A stretch of 64,000 nucleotides of DNA from Polyangiaceae bacterium (lineage in GTDB: Bacteria; Myxococcota_A; Polyangia; Polyangiales; Polyangiaceae): NCBI GenBank assembly GCA_025353725.1, contig JANXOF010000036.1, forward strand, positions 62,001 to 126,000. Reading direction: 5' to 3'. A program made the position numbers and the translations under genes. Each line of letters begins with the position of its first letter. The first letter of the stretch is position 1. The notes beneath the pieces are model-generated. The model had not been told where the DNA came from, searched no databases, and was given only the letters and a program-made list of their open reading frames with translations. Shown piece after piece: positions 52,293 to 62,101 of this stretch.

Positions 52293-53344
52293 GCGAAGTC
52301 TTCAAGGATCGTCTCAAGCGACTGGCGCCAAAGGTGGGTTATCCGCTCTTTTATCTCTTTGCTCTGGTTCTTTTTCTCTCGCTTACGTTTCCGTATGACA
52401 AGCTTAAAGAACGAATTGTCACGACGTTCAATGCGCAGCAGCGCGCGTCCTCGACCCCGACAGAGCTCCAGATCGAGGAGCTCGACTCGTCGTGGCTTTT
52501 GGGTATCAAAGCAAAAGGCGTAAAGCTCACCGCGCCGTCCAGCGATCCGGCCAAACCGTCGCTCGAAATCAAGTTGGACGAAGTGCGCGGCCGCATCTCG
52601 CTGCTTGGCTTGCTTGTGGGGAATAAGGACGTCAGCTTTCGTATCGAGGCGTTTGGCGGGCTTATTAAAGGCACGTTCGAGGACACGGGGAAGGAGCGCA
52701 GCGTCGACGTCACGTTTGAAGACGTCGATGTGAGCAAAGTTGACGCTATCGCGGCAAATGTAGGCTTTCCGCTCGATGGAAAGCTCGGAGGTACGGTGAA
52801 GCTTCAGCTTCCCGAAGGCAAAGCCTCAAAAGCTATTGGCCCGGTGAACCTCGAGATCAAGGACATGTACGCGGGGAACGCGACGGAGTTGACGGTCAAA
52901 ACCCCACTCGGTCCGTTCACGCTACCCCGACTCAAAGTGGGCAGTTTCGTGGTCACGGGCGAAGCGAAGGACGGCATCATTAAGCTCACGAAGATGGGAG
53001 CTTCGGGCGGCGACGTCGACGTGACAGGTGACGGTCGCGTGCAGCTTCGGGAGGTTGCGACGGACGCGCATCTCGAGGTGGCTCTCAAGTTTAAGATCAA
53101 TGACAGTTACCGCAACAAGAACGACAAAACGAAAATGCTTTTCGGCTCGCCGGGGAGCAAAGAAAAGCCCATGCTCGAAATGGACGCACGCATGGCAAAG
53201 TCCAAGACCGCGGATGGTTTCTACGGCCTGACAGTCGGCGGTACCCTTGGAAAGCCGGACGTTCAGCCTGCTGCGGGAGGAGTGGTCCCCGGCATCAACT
53301 TGAGTGGGAGCACGTTTGGTCGCGGCCCGATGGTTCCCAAATGA
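52289..53344 (+). CDS. gspN: Type II secretion protein GspN
   Basis: A 351-residue protein with an N-terminal membrane helix (YPLFYLFALVLFLSLTFPY) and an AsmA-like beta-strand-rich periplasmic domain (EIKLDEVRGRISLLGLLVGN, KVGSFVVTGEAKDGIIKLTKMGASGGDV). GspN is found in a subset of type II systems and its role is unclear. Start ATG overlaps the gspM stop (ATGA); its own stop overlaps the next gene. It closes the recognisable gsp block. Confidence 0.8.
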   Translation: MSEVFKDRLKRLAPKVGYPLFYLFALVLFLSLTFPYDKLKERIVTTFNAQQRASSTPTELQIEELDSSWLLGIKAKGVKLTAPSSDPAKPSLEIKLDEVRGRISLLGLLVGNKDVSFRIEAFGGLIKGTFEDTGKERSVDVTFEDVDVSKVDAIAANVGFPLDGKLGGTVKLQLPEGKASKAIGPVNLEIKDMYAGNATELTVKTPLGPFTLPRLKVGSFVVTGEAKDGIIKLTKMGASGGDVDVTGDGRVQLREVATDAHLEVALKFKINDSYRNKNDKTKMLFGSPGSKEKPMLEMDARMAKSKTADGFYGLTVGGTLGKPDVQPAAGGVVPGINLSGSTFGRGPMVPK

Positions 53345-54138
53345 GTACGATGACAACGCCACGACTCGTCGGGGTGATTCATCTGCCGCCCTTGCCCGGG
53401 AGTCCTCGTTCTACGATGACGGCGTCGGCTTGTGCGCGCGCCGCCGCAGACGACGCGCGCTTCTTGGCCGCGGCTGGCTACGACGCTGTGGTGGTCGAGA
53501 ATTTTGGCGATGTGCCTTTTTTCGCCTCGAAAGTCCCGCCCGTGACGGTCGCCGCGATGACCGCGTGCGCGGTGGCAGTCCGCGCGGCTGCCCCGAGCCT
53601 CACACTCGGTATTAATGTATTGCGCAATGATGCCGAAGCCGCGCTCTCCATCGCCGTATGTGCAGAGGCCACGTTTGTCCGGGTCAACGTGCTTACGGGG
53701 GCGCGCGTAACGGATCAGGGGATCGTTCAAGGCGAAGCCGCCGCCACGCTGAGGCTTCGCCGGTCGCTCCTCGCGGAGGGAGTGGCCCTATGGGCAGACG
53801 TCGACGTCAAGCACTCGGCGCCACTGGGAGCCGCGCGCTCACTCGCCCAAGATGTGTCGGACCTCACGGCGCGGGGCTTGGCAGACGTGGTTCTGGTCAC
53901 CGGGGAGGGAACGGGAAAAGGCGTCGACCTTGAGACCCTCGCGACGGTCAAACGTGTTTCGGGAAAGCCCGTGCTCGTGGCCAGTGGTGCGGCACTATCG
54001 TCGCTCTCGGCGCTCGCTTCACGGTGCGACGGCGTGGTCGTTGGAACTGCACTTCGCCGCGGTTTCGTCGCCGGTGAGCCGATCGATGCCGAGCTCGCGC
54101 AGGAGTTCGCGCTGGCGTTTCGTCACGCCTTTGCTTAG
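53341..54138 (+). CDS. BtpA-family TIM-barrel protein
   Basis: A 265-residue protein that begins MSTMTTPRLVGVIHLPPLPGSP and continues YDAVVVENFGDVPF, FVRVNVLTGARVTDQGIVQG and VASGAALSSL, the hallmarks of the BtpA family (a TIM-barrel group in which a cyanobacterial member affects photosystem I). The catalytic role is not established. Its ATG overlaps the gspN stop (ATGA), so it is coupled to the secretion operon, although it has no known link to secretion. Its TAG abuts the stop of the convergent TPR gene. Confidence 0.85.
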   Translation: MSTMTTPRLVGVIHLPPLPGSPRSTMTASACARAAADDARFLAAAGYDAVVVENFGDVPFFASKVPPVTVAAMTACAVAVRAAAPSLTLGINVLRNDAEAALSIAVCAEATFVRVNVLTGARVTDQGIVQGEAAATLRLRRSLLAEGVALWADVDVKHSAPLGAARSLAQDVSDLTARGLADVVLVTGEGTGKGVDLETLATVKRVSGKPVLVASGAALSSLSALASRCDGVVVGTALRRGFVAGEPIDAELAQEFALAFRHAFA

Positions 54139-55149
54139 CTAGAAGGCTCCGCTAACGCCCGCCCAAGTGGGTCCGACGTCGGCGCGGAAGCTCCGACCCG
54201 ACGTCGCTGAGGGCGTGGCTTCGGAAGACGTTTTCGACTTCAGTACCAGTCCGACGATGCCGGCTCCGACGCCGACGGCGCCGACCACAAATGCGACCGT
54301 CGCGACCGTGCCCAACGACTTTGCCGAATCGATGTCACTTTGGCGCGAGGGAGGACACGTGTTGTTCTGGCAGTCTTTCTTGATGTCGCTCACTTTCGCG
54401 ATACTGGCGAGTCCCATTACCGTGCCCACGGCGATGCCTGCGGCACCTAACCCGAAGCCGCCGTAGAGAAGCACGCCTGGCAACGGTGACGTGTCGGTCG
54501 GCGCGCGCGCGGGCTGGACGACGGCGCGAGCCTGCGGCAGTGCCGTCGCCTTCAGATCGAACGTCACTGTCTTTGACTCGCGCTCCGCGACGTCGACGAG
54601 TTGCTTTTTTTCGACGGAGCCCGAGCGAGCGATCACGACGTGACGGCCTGGGTTGACCTTACGCGGAGCCTGCACCGCTGCCGCGGCGACGACTTCGCCG
54701 TCGAATGTCACGACGGCGCTTTGCCCGGGCTCCACGTTGGCGATGACCACTGCGATCGAGGGCAATCGCGCGCTCAAATCTGTATTCAAGCTCTCCGCAG
54801 ACACGCGTGCCGCCGTGAAGGGGGCAGGCTCTTGTTTCGCTGGCAGTGGTAACCGCAGGACGCGCGCGAGCGTTTCGCGCGCTTCGAGCAAGAGGCCAAG
54901 GCTTACTTGAGTGCGTGCGACGTCGATTCCTGTCGTCGGTACGTGCATGATGGCATCGGCCGCCTCATAGCTCTTCAGGGCGCCTTTGAAGTCGCTCTTG
55001 TCACGCTTTGCATCGCCTTCGTCCATCAAGTTGCGCGCGGTTTCGCGGTCCGACGGCGTCGTATCCGCCGAGGCAGGCAACGCAGAGATCGTGAGCAGCG
55101 CGGAGGCCGTGAGCATGGCTATCGAGACGTGACGAAAAAGGCGCTGCAT
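54139..55149 (-). CDS. Secreted TPR/PEGA-like protein paired with a kinase (copy 1)
   Basis: A 336-residue protein: signal peptide (ending PASADT), a TPR-like helical region (NLMDEGDAKRDKSDFKGALKSYEAADAI), a PEGA-like beta-domain (VVTFDGEVVAAAAVQAPRKVNPGRH), and two C-terminal membrane helices (LYGGFGLGAAGIAVGTVMG and VAFVVGAVGVGAGIVGLVL) bracketing a Cys pair (DCQNNTCPPS), ending in ...GVSGAF. It starts 6 bp after the kinase stop. A clear homologue at 62088 sits beside another kinase. Function unknown; envelope localisation is inferred. Confidence 0.75.
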   Translation of the reverse strand: MQRLFRHVSIAMLTASALLTISALPASADTTPSDRETARNLMDEGDAKRDKSDFKGALKSYEAADAIMHVPTTGIDVARTQVSLGLLLEARETLARVLRLPLPAKQEPAPFTAARVSAESLNTDLSARLPSIAVVIANVEPGQSAVVTFDGEVVAAAAVQAPRKVNPGRHVVIARSGSVEKKQLVDVAERESKTVTFDLKATALPQARAVVQPARAPTDTSPLPGVLLYGGFGLGAAGIAVGTVMGLASIAKVSDIKKDCQNNTCPPSRQSDIDSAKSLGTVATVAFVVGAVGVGAGIVGLVLKSKTSSEATPSATSGRSFRADVGPTWAGVSGAF

Positions 55150-55155
55150 AAATGT

Positions 55156-56874
55156 TCAGAAGCCCCGCTCGGGCGACTTTCCTGTACCGACGACGGCTGG
55201 GGTCGTGGGTTTCGGCTTGGGGTTTACGGGAGGGGCGGGCGGCACGACGCGATGTGTAGCGATGCCAAGGACCGGGGCCGAAGGGCTCGCTTGCGGAGTA
55301 GGAGCGGGGACCTGCACCGTGGCCACCGCAAGGCCTGTGGTGGTGGCTGGCGTGAGGACGACCGCGCGTTCAGACCCCGCCGCGCTCGTCGCACTAGTTA
55401 CGCCTTCCGGGCTTCCGCGCGGCGTTAGTTCGGCACTCTCCTGGGGCAGAAGAACGCCTGCGGTGCCGCCCGCGGGTCTCCTCTCCCCTGGGCCCGACGC
55501 GTTGACGATAAGGAAGGCGCCAACGATGCCGACCGCCAAGGACAGGCCTAAAACTGCTGCGGCGAGGAGACGTCGCTTGTGCGTAAGCTCGACGCTCGAA
55601 GGTTCTCGCGGAGGAAACTCCATCGCGGCAGATCCGAGCGTCGCGGAGCTCGTTGCACTCGGGATCTCCGCAAGCTCGAGTCGACCCACCGTATCGCCGC
55701 GCGCAGACTGTGCAGACTGCATGGATGGTGCCGAGGGCCTCGACCGGGCCGACGGGGTGGATGCGAGCTCCGTCTCCGAAGAAAGCGCCAGTTGCGCGAT
55801 GCGCGCCGCGATGGGCGTAGAGGGCAGGTTCACGACGCCTGACGCATCCACGGGCATCGACATGCTTGAAGCGCGGTCGCTATCGCGGGCGTACGCGGCT
55901 GCAAGCGCTGTGTCGACGGCGCGCTTGCGGGCAGCCTTGCGGTCGGCGAGTAGATGCCCCGTATAGGCCGCGACGACCGCACTCGACGTGGCCTCGCCGA
56001 TCTCGACAAGGCAGGCTTCGAGCGCAAGATTCAGTTCGAGCGATGTCGCGAACCGCGCGTCGGCTTCGTAGGCGAGTGCGCGCTCGATGACGGCCCGAAT
56101 GGGAGCCGCGACGTAGGCAGGAACAGGGGCTGGAATCACACCGCTCGTAAGCATGTGCAGTGTAGCGACCTCGTTCGGCCCATCGTAAGGCGGGACACCC
56201 GCGAAGAGTTCGTACAGTATCGCGCCGAGTGCCCAGACATCGGCGCGGTGATCGATACCTCGCCCGAGCGCTTGCTCTGGAGCCATGTACCGAATCTTGC
56301 CTTTCAACTGACCTGCACTGGTTTCTTGGGAAACGCGGTCGCGCGCTTTGGCCACGCCGAAGTCGATAATCACTGTCGCGCCCGAGTTCGAGATAAGGAT
56401 GTTTTGCGGAGAGACGTCGCGATGAACCACACCAAGGGGCGTGCCATCGCGCTCCCTCAAAGTATGCGCCGCATGAAGGCCCGCGGCCGCGTCCGCACAC
56501 ACGCGAAGCGCGATGCCTGGCGGAACTCGCCGCTTCGCTTGTTCTGCTGCGCGAGCGACCTTTGAAAGCGAGTCTCCGTCGACCCACTCCATCACGATGA
56601 ACGTGCTCTCCCCTTGTTCGCCTACGTCAAGAATGCGAGCCACATTCGGGTGTTCGATGCGCGAGGCGATGCGTGCCTCATCGAGGAACATCTCCTGAAA
56701 GCGCGGGTCTTGCGAGTACTGCGGCAAGATCATTTTGACCACGACGAGCCGCTCGAATCCTCGTCGGCCACCGAAGCGCGCAAGCCAAACGGAGGCCATG
56801 CCGCCGTAGGCCAGCGGGCAGAGCAATTCGTACCGGTCGAGTCGGTGACCGGGCTGAAGCTGAGCCGGATCCAT
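55156..56874 (-). CDS. Pkn-type serine/threonine kinase with HRDVSPQN catalytic loop
   Basis: A 572-residue protein with an N-terminal kinase domain: glycine loop LAYGGMASV (~21-29, first Gly replaced), Lys47 (VVVKMIL), HRDVSPQN (151-158; the usual Lys after HRDx is replaced by Ser), DFGVA (171-175) and APE motif (YMAPEQ). A variable linker follows, then a membrane helix (~455-480) and an Ala/Pro/Thr-rich tail. The HRDVSPQN loop is a variant I associate with myxobacterial kinases. ATG at 56874 is chosen because the kinase sequence begins there. It directly precedes the TPR/PEGA gene. Confidence 0.88.
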   Translation of the reverse strand: MDPAQLQPGHRLDRYELLCPLAYGGMASVWLARFGGRRGFERLVVVKMILPQYSQDPRFQEMFLDEARIASRIEHPNVARILDVGEQGESTFIVMEWVDGDSLSKVARAAEQAKRRVPPGIALRVCADAAAGLHAAHTLRERDGTPLGVVHRDVSPQNILISNSGATVIIDFGVAKARDRVSQETSAGQLKGKIRYMAPEQALGRGIDHRADVWALGAILYELFAGVPPYDGPNEVATLHMLTSGVIPAPVPAYVAAPIRAVIERALAYEADARFATSLELNLALEACLVEIGEATSSAVVAAYTGHLLADRKAARKRAVDTALAAAYARDSDRASSMSMPVDASGVVNLPSTPIAARIAQLALSSETELASTPSARSRPSAPSMQSAQSARGDTVGRLELAEIPSATSSATLGSAAMEFPPREPSSVELTHKRRLLAAAVLGLSLAVGIVGAFLIVNASGPGERRPAGGTAGVLLPQESAELTPRGSPEGVTSATSAAGSERAVVLTPATTTGLAVATVQVPAPTPQASPSAPVLGIATHRVVPPAPPVNPKPKPTTPAVVGTGKSPERGF

Positions 56875-56993
56875 CCCGTCGAAAGAATACCCCGGTCCTG
56901 AGCAAGTGGGCAGGAAGAACGCCATCCCGATGCGCAGTCGCGAGCGGGCGAGGTACCCGCGATGGGCGCCGAGGTACGAGACGGTAGGCGCGA

Positions 56994-57824
56994 TCAGTGC
57001 CGAACGGCGAGGATGGCCTGGACCCGCTCGGGCGCGAGTCTCGCGGATCGCTCGCGCAATCGCGCGAGAAGCTCGTCTTTGCTTGGCGTCGTCAGCGAAG
57101 GAGCAGTCAAAAGCGACGGATCTGTCAATTCAGCCATCGGCAAAGGCGCCTGTCGCGACGGAGGGCCGCTGTCGCGTGTGGGCAAGCTCTCGCTTACCTC
57201 AGACGTCATGACAGGCAACGGCGGAGGCGTGAGCGCAGGTGCCCTGCCCGACGGCGGGACGCGGACTCCTGTACGCCGCGCGTTCACACGGGCCATTTCG
57301 TTCGCCTTTTCGCGCGCGTTTGCGCGTTCATTGGCGACCGCGGTCTCCTGGTCCGCTTGGGTGCTCAGAGGCCCGATTCCGTTGCCCGTCGACAGTGGGG
57401 CCACGGACGGGGGGGGCGGAGTCGAAGCCGTGAGTGCGTCGGCGAGCGCTCCGTGCGGCAGTGCGGATGGCCTTGACGACGCCCCACTCGCCTCGGCCTG
57501 ACGCGCCTCGCGAAGTGACGTAGCGCGATCGACGATGGCCTTGGAGCGCGGGTCGAGTCTCGTAAAACGGAGCGTGAGCCCTGGCTGACCGCGAAACGCG
57601 TTCTCCTTGTGCGCAAGGACGCGCCCCTCGCCGCGGAGCAACGTGATTCCTTCGGCGAGCGCAACCTCGAATCGGAGAATCACGCCTGTCGGACGCGGAT
57701 GCGCGCCCACCAAAACGATGCTCGTTTTTCCTATCGTTTCGAGCTCGTGTTCGAGCAATTCGTCTTCGCTTTGGTGCGGACGTACGACGCGGACCGCGAC
57801 TGGCGGACGGAGGTTCTCTGCCAC
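56994..57824 (-). CDS. PilZ-like domain protein
   Basis: A 276-residue protein. The N-terminal ~100 residues (LETIGKTSIVLVGAHPRPTGVILRFEVALA, GEGRVLAHKENAFRGQPG) form a beta-barrel of the PilZ kind often seen in Myxococcota; the standard R-x3-R c-di-GMP motif is not evident, so binding is uncertain. The rest is Pro/Ala/Ser-rich with a short helical C-terminus (KDELLARLRERSARL). The start is uncertain: GTG at 57824 or TTG at 57842. Divergent from purD with a 38-bp gap. Confidence 0.55.
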   Translation of the reverse strand: MAENLRPPVAVRVVRPHQSEDELLEHELETIGKTSIVLVGAHPRPTGVILRFEVALAEGITLLRGEGRVLAHKENAFRGQPGLTLRFTRLDPRSKAIVDRATSLREARQAEASGASSRPSALPHGALADALTASTPPPPSVAPLSTGNGIGPLSTQADQETAVANERANAREKANEMARVNARRTGVRVPPSGRAPALTPPPLPVMTSEVSESLPTRDSGPPSRQAPLPMAELTDPSLLTAPSLTTPSKDELLARLRERSARLAPERVQAILAVRH

Positions 57825-57862
57825 GCGTGCATGGTACCGCAAAATCGTGTTAGTTCGGCCTC

Positions 57863-59182
57863 ATGTCTGTCACGACGCAGTCTCGGCCTCGACCCGGACC
57901 TCGACCCGGACGCCAGCGCATTCTCATCGTCGGCGCAGGAGCGCGGGAGCACGCACTCGCCCGAGCGCTGTCCGGGCACGAGATCCTTTTCGCGCCTGGC
58001 AACGCGGGCACGGCGCTCCTCGGTCGAAATGTGACCGTCGACGCGACCGACATCGACGGCCTCGTCGCACTTGCCGAGGACGAACGGTGCGACCTCGTGG
58101 TCGTCGGGCCGGAGGGGCCCCTTACGCTCGGACTTGTGGACAGGCTCGCCGAACGTTCGATCGTAGCCTTCGGTCCCACACGCGCCGCGGCTCGACTCGA
58201 AGGCTCGAAGGCGTTTATGAAGGACTTTCTGCGTCGCCACGCCATTCCTACCGCGGCTTTTGCCTTATTTACCGAACCGAATGCGGCCAAGGCGTACGTG
58301 CGTGCGGCGGGGCGACCGCTCGTTGTCAAAGCGGACGGTCTTTGCGCCGGCAAAGGCGTTGTCGTCGCGAACACGACGGACGAAGCGCTCGAAGCGATTG
58401 AACGCATGATGGTCGCGCGTGAGTTCGGCGCGGCCGGTGACACTCTGGTTATCGAGGAGATCTTGCCGGGTGAAGAGGCGAGCTTCCATGTCGTCTGTGA
58501 CGGGACGCGCGGCCTCGCGCTCGTCGCGGCGCAAGATCACAAACGTGTTTTCGCTTTTGATCGCGGCCCCAACACGGGCGGGATGGGCGCCTACGCTCCC
58601 GCGCCTGTCGTGACTCCGCAGATCCACGACGCCGTAATGCGCGAGGTCGTCGAGCCGACGTTGCGCGGCATGGCTTTGGAGGGCGCGCCGTTCCGAGGTG
58701 TACTCTTCGTCGGTCTCATGATCGACGAGGGCAAGGCGCGGGTCCTCGAGTTCAACGTGCGCTTCGGAGATCCCGAAATGACGGTCCTCGTCCCGATGTT
58801 CGACGGCGATTGGCTCTCCCTCCTGGAGGGCTCGGCGCGCGGTGATCTCTCGCAGGTCTCGGGGGGCACCAAAAGTGGCGCCGCGCTTTCCGTCGTCATG
58901 GCGTCGGAGGGATACCCGGCATCGCCAGCGTTAGGCGACCGCGTTGAAGGTCTCGACCGCGAGCTTCCTGCAGGCGCATTTATCTACCACGCAGGAACCC
59001 GCGCGCGTGGCGAGGAGGTCATCACCTCGGGCGGGCGCGTCCTGACGGTAGGCGCGTACGGAGCTTCGTTTGTGGCTGCGAGAAACGTCGCTTACGAAGC
59101 CGTGTCGCACATCCACTGGCGCGGTGAGCACCACCGGGAGGACATCGGCAGCCGGGCTCTGTTGCGCGAGCGTTCCATGTGA
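57863..59182 (+). CDS. purD: Phosphoribosylamine-glycine ligase
   Basis: A 439-residue ATP-grasp enzyme making glycinamide ribonucleotide, step two of purine synthesis. Motifs: ILIVGAGAREHALARAL, VVVGPEGPLTLGLVD, VKADGLCAGKGVVVA, EEASFHVVCDG, DRGPNTGGMGAYAPAP, LEFNVRFGDPE. Length is normal for the family, with ~17 extra N-terminal residues encoded by a 12-bp direct repeat (CTCGACCCGGAC twice), giving RPGPRPGR. Start ATG at 57863. It appears monocistronic, between two minus-strand genes. Confidence 0.95.
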   Translation: MSVTTQSRPRPGPRPGRQRILIVGAGAREHALARALSGHEILFAPGNAGTALLGRNVTVDATDIDGLVALAEDERCDLVVVGPEGPLTLGLVDRLAERSIVAFGPTRAAARLEGSKAFMKDFLRRHAIPTAAFALFTEPNAAKAYVRAAGRPLVVKADGLCAGKGVVVANTTDEALEAIERMMVAREFGAAGDTLVIEEILPGEEASFHVVCDGTRGLALVAAQDHKRVFAFDRGPNTGGMGAYAPAPVVTPQIHDAVMREVVEPTLRGMALEGAPFRGVLFVGLMIDEGKARVLEFNVRFGDPEMTVLVPMFDGDWLSLLEGSARGDLSQVSGGTKSGAALSVVMASEGYPASPALGDRVEGLDRELPAGAFIYHAGTRARGEEVITSGGRVLTVGAYGASFVAARNVAYEAVSHIHWRGEHHREDIGSRALLRERSM

Positions 59183-59206
59183 GCGTTCGCGCGTGTACGC
59201 ATGCGA

Positions 59207-60406
59207 CTACGGTGGGTTCGTCGAGCCGCCGTCGACCTGGGTTCCGTTGCCGCTTTCCGCGACAGAGCCTGCGTCGGCCTTCGGCTCGACGACAGGAACA
59301 GCGAGGACGTGGAGCGTGCGTCGGTCGTCGTCGTCGCGGCCTCCGTCGGGCAGTTTCGCGCCGGGATCGCCTAGCAGAAGAAGCGCGTAGTTCGAGGCGG
59401 CCGCAAAGTACGAGGGAGGGACGTCGCGCGGTGACGACGACTTTTGGATTTTCGCGAGGGACTCATCGAGCACAGTGAGCACCGTCTCGGGACCGTTCGC
59501 ACCGCCGTCTGCAGCCCTGCCTACCAAACGAACACGTACGCCGAGCGTCTCGTACACGCCTGCGTCGCTGACTTCGAACGCCAACCGTACGGGTTCGACG
59601 GGCGAAGCATTTCCGAACAGCTTGGGGTTCGTCGTCACCTCGGCCTGTTCGCTGTTGGCGGCCGCTATCGCCCCGAAGCTCACCACCAAATCACGGCCCG
59701 CGCGGAGCGTTTCGAGAGGCTGCGAAAGGTTGACAACCTGCGCCGGGAGCGTAGACGCGCTCGGGCGGTTGGTCCCCGCAAGCGTCACCTCTTGGATGCT
59801 TAGGTTCGATTTTGTCGGTTCCCAATCGGCGCCGCACTCGGCGACGGTGTGTTTCCTGAGGGGAACATCGAAAGGGCAGCCGCGCACGACGAGGAGGTGC
59901 ACGCCGCGCGAGAGGTCTGCGTTGATCGTTCCTAAACTCAACGCGGAGCTGCCCCAGGTTCCAGTCAAGAGCTGCCCACACGTCGGCCCGGGACCGGCTA
60001 CGCCAAAGGCTGGGTAGAGCGCGCGAATCGCGGACTCTTCAAAAAGAAAAACCTCACCCGCGGCGCCGCGGAGAGGACCTAAGCGAACGGCGCTTCCGAC
60101 CTCGACGCCGACCACATTCGCCTCAGGCATGGCCTGCGAATCGGGCTGCGGGCGACGATCAAGCTCGTTTTTGAAGCAAAGGCGAAACGGCTGCGACCCG
60201 GCGGCATGCACGAGGATCACGGCGTTGTCGGCGGGACCGAACGCCTTGCCGTCGCTCGCGCCTGGAGCTTCCATGCTGGCGCCGAACCCGCCATCCGCAG
60301 GCGCGGCGGTGCGTAGGCCCGTCGCAAAGTCAGACCCGGCGCAGGCGGAGGTGAACGCCGCAGTCGCGAGAGCGGTCGTGACGAAGGCAACGAAAACACG
60401 TTTCAT
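59207..60406 (-). CDS. Lipoprotein of unknown function
   Basis: A 399-residue protein with a signal peptide and lipobox (FTSAC). The mature part appears beta-rich: VILVHAAGSQPFRLCF, VGVEVGSAVRLGPL, RGVHLLVVRGCP, and later VEPVRLAFEVSDAGVYETLGV. Three conserved-looking cysteines are in the middle (LCF, TCG and GCP), suggesting disulfides. The C-terminal ~40 residues are acidic and low-complexity. I do not recognise a domain family; DUF4397-type adhesion proteins are the closest resemblance, but not firmly. It converges on purD with a 24-bp gap. Confidence 0.6.
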   Translation of the reverse strand: MKRVFVAFVTTALATAAFTSACAGSDFATGLRTAAPADGGFGASMEAPGASDGKAFGPADNAVILVHAAGSQPFRLCFKNELDRRPQPDSQAMPEANVVGVEVGSAVRLGPLRGAAGEVFLFEESAIRALYPAFGVAGPGPTCGQLLTGTWGSSALSLGTINADLSRGVHLLVVRGCPFDVPLRKHTVAECGADWEPTKSNLSIQEVTLAGTNRPSASTLPAQVVNLSQPLETLRAGRDLVVSFGAIAAANSEQAEVTTNPKLFGNASPVEPVRLAFEVSDAGVYETLGVRVRLVGRAADGGANGPETVLTVLDESLAKIQKSSSPRDVPPSYFAAASNYALLLLGDPGAKLPDGGRDDDDRRTLHVLAVPVVEPKADAGSVAESGNGTQVDGGSTNPP

Positions 60407-60607
60407 CGTATCGACGAGCCTAGCATTCGTCGGGCCATGGCTACGGAGCCGTTGCGCGCCGCGTTTTCCGCAAGCCGCGCGCGTTGACGCGGACGCGCCT
60501 ATGATCGCCGAGTCGCGGCCGTTGTGCGCTGGGCCGAGCTGCGCCAGGCCCTCATTTGGGGCCTAAAGTAGTTGCGGACGAACGCGAGCTCACGCATCCT
60601 TCACCGC

Positions 60608-62101
60608 GTGGGTGAGGTCTTCGTGGGGATGATGGTGACACCGAGCGTGCAGCTCGTGCGCCCCCTTGGCGAGGGCGGCATGGGCGCCGTTTGGGTCGCC
60701 GACCACCTTGCGCTGCGGACCCAGGTCGTCGTGAAGTTTATCGCGAGGGGGCTATCGGCGGACAAAGAGGCGCTCGATCGATTTTCGCGCGAAGCCGCCG
60801 CGGCCTCGCAAGTAAAGAGTCCGCACGTCGTACAGACGTTTGACCACGGTGTGACCGAGGCGGGCGTTCCCTACATTGTCATGGAGCTACTCGAGGGGTG
60901 CGACCTCGGGGTCTACCTCGAACAAGAACCGAACATTCCACCCCTTCGCGTGATCGAAATTCTAAGGCAGCTCGCGCGCGCCCTGGACCGCGCGCACGAG
61001 AAGGGCATTGTCCATCGCGATATCAAGCCAGGAAATGTCTTTTTGACGGACTTGGGGGGCAAAGACAAAGACAGAGGTGACGTGTTTGTAAAGCTGCTCG
61101 ACTTCGGTATTGCCAAAGGAGTTGATGTCGCCGGCTATGGCGGTCGCCTTGACAGCGGTACGCGAACGGGGGCGATGGTCGGGTCGCCATTCTACATGAG
61201 CCCCGAGCAAATCCTGGGCTCGAAGGACGTCGACTATCGTTCGGACCTTTGGAGTGTCGGTGTTCTGGCCTTTGAGATGCTTACGGGAAAAAAGCCGTTC
61301 GACGCGGAGACGATGGGCGGTCTAGCAATACGGATTCACATTGAACCGCTCCCTCTTCTGAGCGCGGTGAATGCAGCGCTTCCCGTCGCACTCGACGGTT
61401 GGTTCGCTCGCGCATGCGCGAGAGATGCGAGCGGGCGCTTCGGGTCCGCAAAGGAGATGACCGACGAGCTCGCAGAGGCGTTCGGGCGTGAGCCGCTCGC
61501 GTCGTCTGCGTCTTTTGACGCTCGTCTCGACGCTCCTCTCGATTCTCCTCGCGCGCTCGTCACGAAGCTCGGGCCCGACGCTCTCGACCCACACTTGGCG
61601 CACGCCGCGACGCTCGCGACAAGCGCCGTGACCGAAGCTGGCGCCGCTCTCGAGATTGCGCCACGCCTTTTGCGCGGTCGTATAATCCTTTTGCTTGCCG
61701 TCGCCGCGACGGTTCCTCTCGCCGGATACGCGGGGTTCCGCGCACTGCTAAGGCCCCACGTACCGACGGCTCTTGTCCCGATGGCACCCACGGCTCCCCT
61801 AGCTCCGATGCCTCCGTTTGGCGTGACGGCCACGGGTGGCGGTACGGGAGACGCCATCGTCTCGCCCATGCCTGGAGCTGTCGCGCGCGTAGTTCCGACG
61901 TCGCTCGCCGACGTCGCGCCTCCGCCGCGAACGACGTCGTCGGGTACCGCGTCTCTCGTCGTGGGCAAAGCGACGGCGGCCACGCACGCTTCTCCTCGCG
62001 CAGAGGTTCCTCGGTCGCCCGCGAGTGCGGCACCGTCCGCGACGGTTCCGGAAACGCTAGTTTCGCCGCGCCCAGCGATGAGCGGGCATGACATTTTCTA
62101 G
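60608..62101 (+). CDS. Pkn-type serine/threonine kinase
   Basis: A 497-residue protein: kinase domain with GEGGMGAVW (21-29), catalytic Lys43, HRDIKPGN (136-143), DFGIAK (165-170) and MSPEQ; a membrane helix (RIILLLAVAATVPLAGYAGF) and a Pro/Ala/Thr-rich tail. Start: GTG at 60608 places VGEVFVG just before the kinase core, as is typical; ATG at 60629 is an alternative. A kinase insert (DLGGKDKDRGDVF) follows HRDIKPGN. Its 3' end overlaps the TPR/PEGA gene by 14 bp. Confidence 0.88.
   Translation: MGEVFVGMMVTPSVQLVRPLGEGGMGAVWVADHLALRTQVVVKFIARGLSADKEALDRFSREAAAASQVKSPHVVQTFDHGVTEAGVPYIVMELLEGCDLGVYLEQEPNIPPLRVIEILRQLARALDRAHEKGIVHRDIKPGNVFLTDLGGKDKDRGDVFVKLLDFGIAKGVDVAGYGGRLDSGTRTGAMVGSPFYMSPEQILGSKDVDYRSDLWSVGVLAFEMLTGKKPFDAETMGGLAIRIHIEPLPLLSAVNAALPVALDGWFARACARDASGRFGSAKEMTDELAEAFGREPLASSASFDARLDAPLDSPRALVTKLGPDALDPHLAHAATLATSAVTEAGAALEIAPRLLRGRIILLLAVAATVPLAGYAGFRALLRPHVPTALVPMAPTAPLAPMPPFGVTATGGGTGDAIVSPMPGAVARVVPTSLADVAPPPRTTSSGTASLVVGKATAATHASPRAEVPRSPASAAPSATVPETLVSPRPAMSGHDIF

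Noticed and set aside
60407-60607. TTGACG and TATGAT boxes upstream of the third kinase
   Set aside because: They are spaced only about 10 bp apart, too close for a sigma-70 promoter.
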